Assembly (NCBI GenBank): GCA_964435595.1 | Contig: CAYSZV010000004.1 | Location: 30,219 to 94,218, forward strand | Reading direction: 5' to 3' | Source: Izemoplasma sp964435595 | GTDB lineage: Bacteria; Bacillota_I; Bacilli_A; Izemoplasmatales; Izemoplasmataceae | Length of the DNA: 64,000 nucleotides | In this document: piece after piece, positions 52,299 to 62,145 of the stretch | Position numbering within the stretch: position 1 is the first letter of the stretch | Layout: every line of letters begins with the position of its first letter | Made by a program: the position numbers and the translations under genes | Notes under the pieces: generated by a model | Told to the model about the DNA's origin: nothing | Database searches by the model: none | The model's input: only the letters and a program-made list of their open reading frames with translations

Positions 52299-55200
52299 AT
52301 GAAATTATTCTTAAAAGAACTATTCAAAAGACAAAAACTAGTCATTATGTTGTTCGCATTAATATTCGGGTATGGAATATACTCCTACTTTGTTATACCA
52401 AAACAAGAAATGCCAGATTTCAGTACACCTTATATGGTATTGAGTATCACAGCACCATCAATGGATGCTTCCAGTATTGAGGATGAAATCATCGATAATG
52501 TCGAAAAGACAATTTTAACATACGATGATGTGTTAGAAGTCCGTAGTATGATTTATGATAATTATGCTGTTGTGATTACACAATTAACCTTTGATACAGA
52601 TGATCCCGCTGCTGTTTCACTTGATATCTATAATAAAATTCATGAACTATCCTTATCAGATAATATCACTGATATCTCTTATAATGTCGATTTTGATGAT
52701 CCTCATATTATATTCGCAGTTCATAGTGATGACTTATCTGAAGTCGATTTATTACAACGAGCAAACGAATTTCGAAACAACTTGCTTTTGATTGATGAAA
52801 TATCAACTGTTAAGGTTGATAATGCCTATCAAAAAGAAGTCATTATTACCCTTGATCAATTCGCTTTGGATGTATATAATCTCACAATGATTGATGTCTA
52901 TCAACTGATTTATGCCAATACACTGAATTTACCTTTAGGTAGTATTTCTACCATCCAGGGAAACATCTCTATTTCAGGAGATATTGACATCGATGAGTTA
53001 TCAGATTTAGAACAAATTATTTTGATCCCCGAAATACCGACAATCACGCCGAAAGTTACTTTGGGTGATGTGTCTACTATCACACTTGAAAATACATCCT
53101 CAAAAGTATATCAATTCAATGGAGAAAATGCGGTTTTTCTATCTGTCTTTTTTAAGAAAGACATTGATTTCACAAAATTAGGTGATACCGTATTAAACAC
53201 CAAATTTGACTTTCTAGATGAAAGCAATGAAACAGAGTTATCTATTAATGAAATGCTCTTTTTACCTGATTACGTTGAAGAACAGATTAATGATGTATTT
53301 TACAGTTTATTAATTGCCATCGCTGTAGTAATGGTTGTTGTTTTATTTGGAATTGGAGCACGCAATAGTTTACTGATTGTCAGTACAATACCAATCATTA
53401 TCTTTGCGACTGTTGGGATTCTCTACTTATTTGGATTCCAACTTCACAAATTAACAATCGTTGGATTGATCATCGCAATTGGTATCCTTGTTGATAATCA
53501 AATTGTTATCACCGAAGGTACCAAACGTTATATCGATATGGGCATGGATAAAGTAGAAGCTGCCAAAGAAGCTATCAGAGAAAATATCTGGCCAGTACTC
53601 AGTTCTACTCTTACAACAATCGCAGCCTTTATCGTACTTGTATTGTTACCAGGATTCTTAGGTCAAATCGTTGGTAGTATGCCATTGACAGTAATCATTA
53701 CAATCTCATTCAGTTTTATTTTATCAATGACACTCAGTCCAATTTTAGCAGTCTTATTCTTGAAGCCTGGAAAGAAAAAAGCATCATCGCGTATCCATGA
53801 ACAAAACATCAAGAAAATGATAGCTACCACAATCAAGTTTCCAATGATATGGATCTTATTTAGTATTCTCACATTGGGTGGAAGTATATACTTAGCATTT
53901 AGCCAACAAGAAATCGATTTGTATCCAAATGATGAACGAGCTATTTTATATATTGATTTTGAATCTGATTTAACTAATCCAATGTATACAACAGAGATGC
54001 TTCGTGATGATATCATCACAGTCATCAAAGAAAACACAGCACTTGAATCGTATGCATCAAGTATTGGAGGAGACTTACCACGTTTTCATTTTTCTAGTAA
54101 ATTAATCAATGAATTACCATATGCAGGAAGACTATATGTCACGTACGATCTCGATGAAAAAGAATTACTAGACTACCAGAAAGAATTGGAATCTAGTCTA
54201 TCAGAAATTGATGGGAACATTACCGTAAACACATTAGAACTATCCCCACCAATCGCACCGGTAAGAATGTTCTTACAAAGCGAGAATAAGACCAAACTAG
54301 ATACCTTAACAACAACCCTATTCACAGAAATTCAAGATCAAGATTATGTTAAAACATCTTATGCAATTGAAAACATTCAATCATTAAAATATAGCATCAC
54401 ATATGACTTCGAAGCAATGGCAAGTGCCATGATTACCAAAGCAGAAATTGATTCTCTGATTGCAATCCATATCAATGGACTAGATTTAGAAATATTCCAA
54501 TTTAATAACGAGACAATCAATGTAAACCTAGATTCAACCATTTCTAGTCATGAAGACCTAACTAATTTATCAATATCAAGTTCTGTCACTTCAATGAGTT
54601 ATCCATTGTCTTCATTCATCACAATCAATGAAAAAATAGACTATGTTGTGATCAACCGACTCAATAATAAAAATGTCGTCATCTTAGATTTATATCCAAA
54701 AGATATCGATAACTTCGAACTAGAAAAAAACATTACAGAAATTGCAACAGACTATGATACTTCAAATGTGACAATCACATATGGAGGAGAAAATGAAATG
54801 TTCACTGAAATAAGTGGAGATTTAATCCGAGCAAGTATTATCGCAATCGTTTTAATCTTTATCATCATGTTTATTCAATTCAATAACTTTATTAAACCAC
54901 TCATCATCTTCGTAACGATTCCACTAAGTTTTACAGGAAGTTTCCTATTCCTGTGGATATTCAACTCACCAATTACTGCTACCGCATTGGTTGGAATGGT
55001 ATCTTTATTAGGGGTTACCGTTAATACCGGTATCTTACTGGTAGAATACATTACAAGACATCACAACAATGGTAGTGATGTCAGAGATGCTTGCATCGAT
55101 TCTGTCTACTTACGTTTCAGACCAATCATGTTAACAAGTATTACTACAATCTTAGGACTGATTCCACTGTTGCTGACAGGAGGAAACTTCTTCCGTCCTC

Positions 55201-55322
55201 TCGCTATCACATTTATGGGAGGGCTTGTTACCTCAACACTCATTACAATATTCTTAGTACCTAGTGTCTATTACATGGTTTATTCAAAAAAGAAAACCAC
55301 AAAAAAAGCCTCGCTATCTTAG
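52299..55322 (+). CDS. RND-family (AcrB/HAE1-type) efflux transporter
   Basis: A 1007-residue membrane exporter of the resistance-nodulation-division superfamily. Twelve spans in the 1+5, 1+5 layout, with two large extracytoplasmic loops (about residues 30-325 and 540-840), are visible. PKQEMPDFSTPYMVLSITAP after span 1 and GILVDNQIVITEGTKRYIDMG (span 4 region with the conserved D-N) are typical of HAE1 proteins, as is the RPIMLTSITTILGLIPLLL motif. The ATG at 52299 follows AAGGGGTG; the in-frame GTG at 52290 is less likely. No membrane-fusion or outer-membrane partner is adjacent, consistent with a Gram-positive cell. Probably controlled by the divergent TetR. Confidence 0.92.
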   Translation: MKLFLKELFKRQKLVIMLFALIFGYGIYSYFVIPKQEMPDFSTPYMVLSITAPSMDASSIEDEIIDNVEKTILTYDDVLEVRSMIYDNYAVVITQLTFDTDDPAAVSLDIYNKIHELSLSDNITDISYNVDFDDPHIIFAVHSDDLSEVDLLQRANEFRNNLLLIDEISTVKVDNAYQKEVIITLDQFALDVYNLTMIDVYQLIYANTLNLPLGSISTIQGNISISGDIDIDELSDLEQIILIPEIPTITPKVTLGDVSTITLENTSSKVYQFNGENAVFLSVFFKKDIDFTKLGDTVLNTKFDFLDESNETELSINEMLFLPDYVEEQINDVFYSLLIAIAVVMVVVLFGIGARNSLLIVSTIPIIIFATVGILYLFGFQLHKLTIVGLIIAIGILVDNQIVITEGTKRYIDMGMDKVEAAKEAIRENIWPVLSSTLTTIAAFIVLVLLPGFLGQIVGSMPLTVIITISFSFILSMTLSPILAVLFLKPGKKKASSRIHEQNIKKMIATTIKFPMIWILFSILTLGGSIYLAFSQQEIDLYPNDERAILYIDFESDLTNPMYTTEMLRDDIITVIKENTALESYASSIGGDLPRFHFSSKLINELPYAGRLYVTYDLDEKELLDYQKELESSLSEIDGNITVNTLELSPPIAPVRMFLQSENKTKLDTLTTTLFTEIQDQDYVKTSYAIENIQSLKYSITYDFEAMASAMITKAEIDSLIAIHINGLDLEIFQFNNETINVNLDSTISSHEDLTNLSISSSVTSMSYPLSSFITINEKIDYVVINRLNNKNVVILDLYPKDIDNFELEKNITEIATDYDTSNVTITYGGENEMFTEISGDLIRASIIAIVLIFIIMFIQFNNFIKPLIIFVTIPLSFTGSFLFLWIFNSPITATALVGMVSLLGVTVNTGILLVEYITRHHNNGSDVRDACIDSVYLRFRPIMLTSITTILGLIPLLLTGGNFFRPLAITFMGGLVTSTLITIFLVPSVYYMVYSKKKTTKKASLS

Positions 55323-55331
55323 CGAGGCTTT
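55305..55331. terminator. Bidirectional terminator between exporter and acetyltransferase genes
   Basis: 11-bp perfect stem (55305-55315 with 55321-55331), loop 5 nt. On the minus strand it is followed by T7; on the plus strand the tail is weaker. The exporter stop TAG (55320-55322) is within the hairpin. Confidence 0.88.
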
Positions 55332-55359
55332 ACACTTATAATTGGTTAAAAAGTAAATT

Positions 55360-55851
55360 CTATAAATCCATCTCATAATAGAAACAGTCTAGTCCCCATA
55401 TATGAACTTGCTTTATTTCCTGATATCCTGTTTTCAATAAAACCTTTTGGCTAGCTATATTATCAACATGGGCTAATCCAATTAACTCTTCAATCCCTTG
55501 TTCCTTTGCTAACTGTTTAAAGTATAAAGAAGCCTCTGATGCGTACCCTTTTCCCCAAACTGATTCATTGAGAACATACATGATTTCCATCTGATCAAAC
55601 TCTTTCACATATCCAATTCCACCATAGCCAATTACTTTGCTTTTACCTTGTTCAAGGATTGCAAATAATCTTGTGCCGTGTTCGTCATTGAATGTCCTGA
55701 TAAAATGATTCAGCCATTTACTTACTACTTCTTTCGACTCTACAGTACCTCCAGGTATATATTCACAGACATTTGGATTACTCATAATTTCTTGTAGATC
55801 ATCAAAATCGTCATAGTCAAATTTTCTGTATTCTAATCTCTTACTTTGCAA
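55360..55851 (-). CDS. GNAT-family N-acetyltransferase (RimJ/RimL-like)
   Basis: A 163-residue acetyltransferase. The start QSKRLEYRKFDYDDFDDLQE, the central KVIGYGGIGYV and the acetyl-CoA pyrophosphate loop in WGKGYASEASLYFKQLA (Q/RxxGxG/A) and AHVDNIASQKVLLKTGYQE (N-x2-S) follow the RimJ/L pattern. Substrate unknown; ribosomal protein N termini, amino acids or antibiotics are possible. It overlaps the upstream membrane protein gene by 11 bp. Confidence 0.88.
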   Translation of the reverse strand: MQSKRLEYRKFDYDDFDDLQEIMSNPNVCEYIPGGTVESKEVVSKWLNHFIRTFNDEHGTRLFAILEQGKSKVIGYGGIGYVKEFDQMEIMYVLNESVWGKGYASEASLYFKQLAKEQGIEELIGLAHVDNIASQKVLLKTGYQEIKQVHIWGLDCFYYEMDL

Positions 55852-56383
55852 GTGACTTCACCACCCATTTAATACCTAGATATATAATTACTACAAAGGA
55901 TAATCCGACAAATGCCCACTTTGCATTGGAAGAAACAATAAGTAGTCTAACTACAACATCACTACTTGAAGGAAACATTGCCATAAAAATTGTTGCCATT
56001 GTATTTTCTGCAAAATCAAATACCACTGCAAATACTGGAATCAAAAGCCATTTATACCCGATTGAATCTTTTGTTTTCTTTGCTAAAAAGCTTATCGCAA
56101 TAAAATAAAAGAATGTATATACCATTGGCCACACTACATCAAATGTCCATCTTAATATAATGTATAATCTTCTACCTTCTTCACCAAAAGTTGAACGCAC
56201 AGAGTAATACTCATTAATGTTCCATGTAAACAAGGTATCTGGTCCTGCCGGAAGTTCTTTTACTACTTCTGTCCAATAGGAAACGTAAGGCAATACAGTT
56301 GCCATAAATATTACAAATAAAACACTTGATATGATGAGTAATATGCCATTTGATTTATCGTATATTTTCTTCAATATTTTCAT
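55841..56383 (-). CDS. Four-span membrane protein of unknown function
   Basis: A 180-residue protein with four hydrophobic spans (about 12-32, 82-102, 114-134, 150-172). The first extracytoplasmic loop (about 35-78) is polar and includes LPAGPDTLFTWNINEYYS. I do not recognise a family. It is co-transcribed with the acetyltransferase gene it overlaps. An extended -10, TGG-TATACT, lies just upstream of its ribosome site. Confidence 0.65.
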   Translation of the reverse strand: MKILKKIYDKSNGILLIISSVLFVIFMATVLPYVSYWTEVVKELPAGPDTLFTWNINEYYSVRSTFGEEGRRLYIILRWTFDVVWPMVYTFFYFIAISFLAKKTKDSIGYKWLLIPVFAVVFDFAENTMATIFMAMFPSSSDVVVRLLIVSSNAKWAFVGLSFVVIIYLGIKWVVKSLAK

Positions 56384-56472
56384 AGAATCACTTCCTTATG
56401 TCTAGTATACCATTCAATTTAAAAAAAGAGACCCAATTTTTTTCTAATATTTGTCTGCTTTCAATCCTCATT

Positions 56473-56514
56473 AAAATACCATCCTAGATTACAATTATTC
56501 TAGGATGGTATTTT
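56473..56514 (-). terminator. Terminator of the ABC transporter/GH5 operon
   Basis: 16-bp perfect stem (56473-56488 with 56499-56514), 10-nt loop, overlapping the GH5 stop codon. There is a T run on the minus strand from the arm itself. Confidence 0.88.
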
Positions 56515-58057
56515 ATCGAAAGATTATTTCTTTAATTTTAACATCATCTAATGCTTGGACTTTTAAAATATTCTTTTCTCGATCGTTAATATAAATATAT
56601 CCTTGATTAGTATATGTAATGATTTGATCATTTACTCTTATTTCCACTTTGGATTTATCTACATTTGGCAACAAGATACTTCCAACATAATTGATATCAG
56701 TGACATCGAATGTATACTTTACCCATTCATTCTTTTTAAGGTATACATACAACTCATCTTCACTAGATTGGTTTTCTCCTCCAAATTGTTTGAAGTTTGG
56801 AACTACAATTTTGTTTTCATTTGTTGCGATTCTAACGTTATCACTTTTTCTAAACGAAGACTCACATCTTTCAATTGTATAACTTGAAATTCCTTCTCCA
56901 TAGAAATCAAAGCCAGTAGCGCTCATTGTAAAATGATTTTTTCTTTGTATATGATTCACTACATCTTGATTATATAAACATTGTTCAAAAGAGATGTTTT
57001 CAATCACTTTGTCCAATACTTGTTCAGTTTCTATTCGACTTAGATTACCAACTAAAAAATCAACCCAGTTCTTTGGTCTTTTGAATGATACAAGCGAATT
57101 CTTATTGTCTATTTTTTTGTAAGCCCAGAAGTTATAAGAGATGTTTAATTGATCATATAATTTAAACACAGAGGAATACCACTTGTTGTTGTTTTCTCCC
57201 CCTTCGCCCATAATCAGTGGGACTTGTAAGCTCTCTCTAAGATCCAAGTATTCTTGAATACTTTCTTTATCTGGGTTACTCCAATATTTATGGAATTGAA
57301 GTAGGATATTTTCATCCATTCGTTCTGTAAAGCAACTAAGGTCTGTAGACCAATGGAGTCCTTCCAATGTAATCATATGATACGGGTCTACCTCTCTTAT
57401 GGTTTGAATTGCATCTTTATAAAGAGGTACTAACAAATCATTGTATTTGGATTGCCAATTGGGTAATGGTTCATTGAGCAAATCATACGCAGCTACATAC
57501 TTATATTTTTTAAATCTAGTAGCAATGATTTTCCATGCATATAGGAATTGTGATCGATAAAGATCACTTTCAAACAATTCCGGAGAATTGTTTGAAGAAT
57601 TATCTATATTTGTCCCAGTTTGTCCACCCGGTGCGGCGTGTAAATCAAGGATGACATACATCCCTATTTTTTCACAATAGGCAACAATATCTTCTAGTAA
57701 CTCAAAATTGTATACTATTTGCTTTAAGTTCGTTTTTGTTTCACTTGCTATAAATAGGAATTGATAATCAATCGGGATTCGAATCGAATTGAATCCTTGG
57801 CTTTTAATATAATCAATATCCTGTTTTGTAAAGTATTGTTGTCGCCATTTTCTCATAAAGTCATTCATATACGATTTGCTTGTATGTTTTTCAATAAACT
57901 CTTCCAATCTTCTTGGTCTGTCTATCTCTTTGTAGCTACCGATCATATACCCTTCAATCAACAGCCAACCACCAATTCCGACACCTTGTAATGTAAAGGG
58001 CTTGCCAAATACATCTAGAATGTCTTTATCTTGTCTTTTAACATATGTATTTATCAT
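56513..58057 (-). CDS. Glycoside hydrolase family 5-type beta-glucanase/glucosidase with C-terminal beta-sandwich
   Basis: A 514-residue cytoplasmic enzyme (no signal peptide). The N-terminal TIM barrel (about 1-340) has LQGVGIGGWLLIEGYMIGSY, typical of exo-1,3-beta-glucanase-like GH5 members, then FNSIRIPIDYQFLF, the acid/base glutamate in AYDLLNEPLPN and the nucleophile in PLIMGEGGENN. The C-terminal ~120 residues form a beta-rich domain resembling a CBM6/35-type module (WVKYTFDVTDINYVGS). Being intracellular and at the end of the ABC operon, it should cut imported beta-glucosides or beta-glucan oligosaccharides. Its ATG overlaps the permease stop by 4 bp. Confidence 0.85.
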   Translation of the reverse strand: MINTYVKRQDKDILDVFGKPFTLQGVGIGGWLLIEGYMIGSYKEIDRPRRLEEFIEKHTSKSYMNDFMRKWRQQYFTKQDIDYIKSQGFNSIRIPIDYQFLFIASETKTNLKQIVYNFELLEDIVAYCEKIGMYVILDLHAAPGGQTGTNIDNSSNNSPELFESDLYRSQFLYAWKIIATRFKKYKYVAAYDLLNEPLPNWQSKYNDLLVPLYKDAIQTIREVDPYHMITLEGLHWSTDLSCFTERMDENILLQFHKYWSNPDKESIQEYLDLRESLQVPLIMGEGGENNNKWYSSVFKLYDQLNISYNFWAYKKIDNKNSLVSFKRPKNWVDFLVGNLSRIETEQVLDKVIENISFEQCLYNQDVVNHIQRKNHFTMSATGFDFYGEGISSYTIERCESSFRKSDNVRIATNENKIVVPNFKQFGGENQSSEDELYVYLKKNEWVKYTFDVTDINYVGSILLPNVDKSKVEIRVNDQIITYTNQGYIYINDREKNILKVQALDDVKIKEIIFR

Positions 58058-58890
58058 GATTTAATCGCTCCATCTGAAACGCCTTTTACGATATATTTTT
58101 GCATAAATACATATACAATCATAATAGGTAGTAATGCCAATATCAAGATTGCTAATATTCTACTCCAATCACTACTATATTGTCCAAATAACATTTTTGT
58201 TGATAACAGCAATGTATAGTTATCTTTATTCGTTATCATTAACATTGGCAACAAGAAATCATTCCATATCCAAAGAGAGTTCAAGATAACGATTGTAGCC
58301 GTTATCGGCTTCAACATAGGGAAAACAATTTTAAAGAATAACTTAAATTCATTACACCCATCAATCATTGCGGCTTCTTCGATTTCTCTAGGAATATTCT
58401 TTGTAAATCCATGGTATAAGAAGATAGCCATAGGTGACCCGATTCCTACATAAATGATTGCCAATCCCCACAATGGACCTTGTACTCTTAAATCATGAGA
58501 TACTTTCACAAGACCAATCATAATCGAATGAAAGGGAATCAACATAGATAAGACAAAAACACCAAATAAAATTGCACTTAATTTCGTTTTTGTTCTGGCT
58601 AATTTATACCCTGCTAATGAAGCAGCAAGAACAATTCCAGTCACACTTAGTGTTACCAAAAAGATTGTATTGAAGAGACTTTTTAGATAATTTGTTTTTG
58701 TGAATGCAGATATATAGTTATCAAATTGCCACTCTGTTGGCAAACTCAAAATATTCGTATATATTTCACCATTTGTTTTAAAAGAGTTTAGTAGAGCAAG
58801 TAAGATAGGAGATAAGGTAAATAAAGCAGCTAGAATCATCAAAATCGTAACAATCCCAATTCCTATATAATTCATCATTTTCTTATTCAT
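58054..58890 (-). CDS. ABC transporter permease, MalG/carbohydrate type
   Basis: A 278-residue inner-membrane subunit of a CUT1-type sugar ABC importer with six spans. The EAA loop that contacts the ATPase is EEAAMIDGCNEFKLFFKIVFPMLKP (EAA-x3-G), and the N-terminal LFTLSPILLALLNSFKTNGE is the usual start. It pairs with the permease gene at 58890, with which its start shares one base. It ends next to the GH5 gene. Confidence 0.92.
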   Translation of the reverse strand: MNKKMMNYIGIGIVTILMILAALFTLSPILLALLNSFKTNGEIYTNILSLPTEWQFDNYISAFTKTNYLKSLFNTIFLVTLSVTGIVLAASLAGYKLARTKTKLSAILFGVFVLSMLIPFHSIMIGLVKVSHDLRVQGPLWGLAIIYVGIGSPMAIFLYHGFTKNIPREIEEAAMIDGCNEFKLFFKIVFPMLKPITATIVILNSLWIWNDFLLPMLMITNKDNYTLLLSTKMLFGQYSSDWSRILAILILALLPIMIVYVFMQKYIVKGVSDGAIKS

Positions 58891-59759
58891 TACATCTCCA
58901 CCTCTTTTCGTTTCATGGCAAATAATTGTACTCCCGTAATCAGTAAAATAATAACAAATAAGATCACAGCTTTGGCACTAGCATATCCATATCTACTTTG
59001 CATTGCAAAAGCTTCCATAAAGATATTTAAAGAGACTACCTGAGTAGCTCTTCCCGGTCCTCCACCTGTCAATGCATACACTTGATCAAAGACTTTAAAA
59101 GAGGAAGATAATGATATAAAAATACCTATTGTGATTGAATTTAACATCAATGGTCTAATCACATTCCAAATAATTTGGAGTCTGTTTGCCCCATCAATCT
59201 TTGCAGCTTCAATCAATGTTCCTGGAATACTTTGTAATGCTGCAATATAAATAATCATCAAATATCCTACACTACCCCAAAGAGATAAAATTAGGATACT
59301 ATAAAATGAGAAATTCGGATCACCAATCCAAGAATGGTCTAAAAACGCTACTCCATAATTATCTACCAAATAGGGAAAGACTCTTGAAAAGACAAACATC
59401 CAAATAAATCCACCAATTATCATACTAATCATATTGGGAAAGAAGAATATTGTACGTAAAATTTTTCTTCCTTTTGCCAAAGACTCAATCACTAGAGCTA
59501 AGGTAAAGGCAAGAACATTTTGAAGTATCACCATGTAAATCACATACTTTGATGTGAAAAGTATTGAGTTCTTAAAATTTTCATCTCCAAGCAATTCCCA
59601 ATAATTACTAAACCCCACATAGTCGTATGTGGGGTTTAAGCCATTCCAATTTGTCAGACTGTACCAAAATCCACCTAAGGCTGGGTAAAGAACAAATGTG
59701 AAATATAGGAGGAATGCTGGAAGACAAAACACAAGTAAAGTTATGTTGTTTTTTTTCAT
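58890..59759 (-). CDS. ABC transporter permease, MalF/carbohydrate type
   Basis: A 289-residue partner permease with six spans. The N-terminal PAFLLYFTFVLYPALGGFWY and the EAA loop IEAAKIDGANRLQIIWNVIR are characteristic of MalF/UgpA-like subunits of CUT1 importers. The ATG at 59759 has GAAGGTG at the right distance; an in-frame GTG three codons upstream falls within that ribosome site. It lies 28 bp after the substrate-binding protein gene. Confidence 0.92.
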   Translation of the reverse strand: MKKNNITLLVFCLPAFLLYFTFVLYPALGGFWYSLTNWNGLNPTYDYVGFSNYWELLGDENFKNSILFTSKYVIYMVILQNVLAFTLALVIESLAKGRKILRTIFFFPNMISMIIGGFIWMFVFSRVFPYLVDNYGVAFLDHSWIGDPNFSFYSILILSLWGSVGYLMIIYIAALQSIPGTLIEAAKIDGANRLQIIWNVIRPLMLNSITIGIFISLSSSFKVFDQVYALTGGGPGRATQVVSLNIFMEAFAMQSRYGYASAKAVILFVIILLITGVQLFAMKRKEVEM

Positions 59760-59787
59760 GTATTTCACCTTCTATAAAAAGTTATTA

Positions 59788-61032
59788 TTATTCAGCTATC
59801 GCACTAGCCCAAGCTGCATCGATCGCTGCGATTACTTCTTCTTTTGTTTTTGTTCCTGCATAATATTCTTGTAACATTGCTGCAGTTTCATCTGTCACAC
59901 CATTTGGTAATCCTTGTTCTAAGTACGCTTTACCTAATGCTACATAACTCATTGCTTCATCGATCCATGAGAATGATTCATAATCATGAACAGTTGATAG
60001 TGGATTGAATTTCAATTCACTGAATAAATCACTTGAATGTTCTGCATCAAGGATAAAGTTAATTAATTTAATTGCAACATCTTTGTTTTCACTTGTTGGT
60101 GAAAGTCCTAAAGAAGTTGATGTACTTAAGTTAATCATTGTAGTTGCTTCATTATCTGTTACAGGTAATGGAGCAAGTCCAATATTCATATCAGGATTTA
60201 CTTCTAAAATCCCACCAGACATCCATGGTCCTTGAACCCACATTGCTGCTTCACCATTCGCGAAGTCTGCAGATCCAGCTGCACCACCAGTTTCAAAGGC
60301 ATTGTCTGTTCCGTTTGCTAAAATTAAATCAATAATATCAAATACTTCGTCGATATCTGCATATGATCCAGTACCTGCATTCATATTATCAATAAAATCA
60401 GTTTCTTCAGAGTTAATCATTCCACCTAATGCTAAGGCCATCATTAATTGAGGAATCCAAGATTCTTGGAAAGCCAATTCAAATGCTGTTTCACCATTTG
60501 CATTTAATGTATTAACAACAGTTTCCATTTCAGAAAGTGTCATAGGAGGTGTTAAGCTATATTCTTCAAACATATCTTTATTATATAGATATCCCCATGC
60601 TAAACTTTCTAATGGTAAGGCAACTACTTTACCATCATAGGTAACAGATTGTAATACACCTTCATATACTGTATCAACAAAGTCTGCATCACTTAAATCT
60701 TCAAGATATCCAGCTTCATAATAAGCAGGGATGTCTGCAATCGCATGTAATGTAAAGATATCTGGAGCGTCATTTGATGACAATCTCGCTTGTAGTAATT
60801 GTTGTGCAGTATCACTACTTGGCATTTCTAAATTGATTGTTACTTTGATGTTTTCTTCTTCTAGCATTTTCGCTTCAAATAATTCGAAGTAATCTTCAAA
60901 TTGTTCTTGGAAACGAGGAAAACTCATAAATACATTTAATTCTACTTCGCGTACTTCTTCATCACCTGTGTTACAACCAGCTAAACTAAATACAACTGTA
61001 AGTGCAAGAAGTAATGCAATCATTTTTTTCAT
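59788..61032 (-). CDS. Sugar ABC transporter substrate-binding lipoprotein
   Basis: A 414-residue extracytoplasmic solute-binding protein (family 1). The signal peptide KKMIALLLALTVVFSLAGC ends in the lipobox LAGC, followed by an acidic linker. Segments APDIFTLHAIADIPAYYEAG, FANGEAAMWVQGPWMSGGIL and INFILDAEHSSDLFSELKFN are typical. It captures an oligosaccharide for the two permeases downstream. No ATPase gene is in the operon, so a shared MsmX-type ATPase is presumed. A cre-like site overlaps its promoter. Confidence 0.93.
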   Translation of the reverse strand: MKKMIALLLALTVVFSLAGCNTGDEEVREVELNVFMSFPRFQEQFEDYFELFEAKMLEEENIKVTINLEMPSSDTAQQLLQARLSSNDAPDIFTLHAIADIPAYYEAGYLEDLSDADFVDTVYEGVLQSVTYDGKVVALPLESLAWGYLYNKDMFEEYSLTPPMTLSEMETVVNTLNANGETAFELAFQESWIPQLMMALALGGMINSEETDFIDNMNAGTGSYADIDEVFDIIDLILANGTDNAFETGGAAGSADFANGEAAMWVQGPWMSGGILEVNPDMNIGLAPLPVTDNEATTMINLSTSTSLGLSPTSENKDVAIKLINFILDAEHSSDLFSELKFNPLSTVHDYESFSWIDEAMSYVALGKAYLEQGLPNGVTDETAAMLQEYYAGTKTKEEVIAAIDAAWASAIAE

Positions 61033-61058
61033 ATTAAATCTCCTTTGTTTTTAACTAC

Positions 61059-61081
61059 ATTATAGTAACAAAGCGTTTTCA
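61059..61081 (-). promoter_or_regulatory. Promoter and candidate cre site of the ABC operon
   Basis: Minus-strand -10 TATAAT (61059-61064). Immediately upstream, TGAAAACGCTTTGT (61068-61081 on the minus strand) matches the cre consensus except for the last two bases and occupies the -35/spacer region; the -35 itself is weak. Repression by CcpA and activation by the neighbouring YesN are both plausible. Confidence 0.55.
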
Positions 61082-62145
61082 TTTCATTGGATTATCTTGA
61101 TGTGTATGTTGGATAATATTGATATTGGATGTTCTGTAATCAGATGGTGTCACTCCAACTTTCCTCTTAAATACGCGGTAAAAGTACTGTAAATCCAAAT
61201 ATCCTGACATAATACTAATTGTCTTAATACTTAACAATCCATTTCTCATTAACAATCTTTTTGCGTATTCAATTCTTTTTTCAATGATATAATTTTGCAC
61301 ACTTACCCCGACTTCTTTTTTGAAGATTCGACTCAAGTGTTCTTTGGATACATGGTATTTCTTTGCAATGTCAACAAGGTTGATTGTTTCATAAAAATGA
61401 TTATCGATATATTTTTGAATATCTAAGATATCAATCTTCTCTTTTAATGTAATGTCTTTGATATGAACACAGATTTTCATGATCTCATATTTAAATTCAT
61501 CAAACGTCATATCTTTTGATTNNNNNNNNNNNNNNNNNNNNNNNNNNNNNNNNNNNNNNNNNNNNNNNNNNNNNNNNNNNNNNNNNNNNNNNNNNNNNNN
61601 NNNNNNNNNNNNNNNNNNNNNNNNNNNNNNNNNNNNNNNNNNNNNNNNNNNNNNNNNNNNNNNGTTGTAATCAATGACTTAAATAATAGATTTTTTAATT
61701 CATAATATGAGTTAAACTCATTTCTTAAATCTTCTCTTTTTAATATTTCTTCAATATGCTTATAACTGTGCGTTTCATTGATTCGATCAATTGCCGTTTT
61801 GATTGCTTTGGTTAAATCTTCTTTTACTACTGGCTTTAACAAGTAATCTACTGCCTTTGTTTTCAATGCTTCATGCAAATACTTATAGTCTTCATATCCA
61901 CTCATAACAATCACTTCTGTTAGAATATCTTCTTCTCTAATATATCGTAACAATTCTGCCCCATCTATGATTGGCATTCTCATATCAGTTATCGTAAGTG
62001 CAAAATTCTTTTCTCCATATAACTTTATCGCTTCTTGTCCATTCGATGCTTCAACTATTTCTTCAACACCATATATACTCCAATCAACAATTTTCTTAAT
62101 TAATTGTCGGCTCCACACTTCATCATCAACGATTAGCAATCTCAT
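61079..62145 (-). CDS. YesN-type response regulator (receiver plus AraC DNA-binding domain), interrupted by an assembly gap
   Basis: The N-terminal part (62145 to 61664) is a CheY-like receiver: LLIVDDEVWSRQLIKKI (acidic pocket), the phospho-acceptor aspartate in TITDMRMPIIDG, and VDYLLKPVVKEDL (conserved lysine). The C-terminal part (61510 to 61079) is an AraC helix-turn-helix: LVDIAKKYHVSKEHLSRIFK and YFYRVFKRKVGVTPSDYR. They are separated by 142 N and are in different frames as numbered, so the gap length is wrong by one or two bases; one gene is far more likely than two. It overlaps the sensor kinase gene by 4 bp and probably activates the ABC/GH5 operon. Confidence 0.9.
61522..61663. other. 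Assembly gap (142 N) inside the response regulator gene
   Basis: Unknown bases in the linker between receiver and AraC domains. The frame differs on the two sides, so the gap size is an estimate. Confidence 0.95.
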
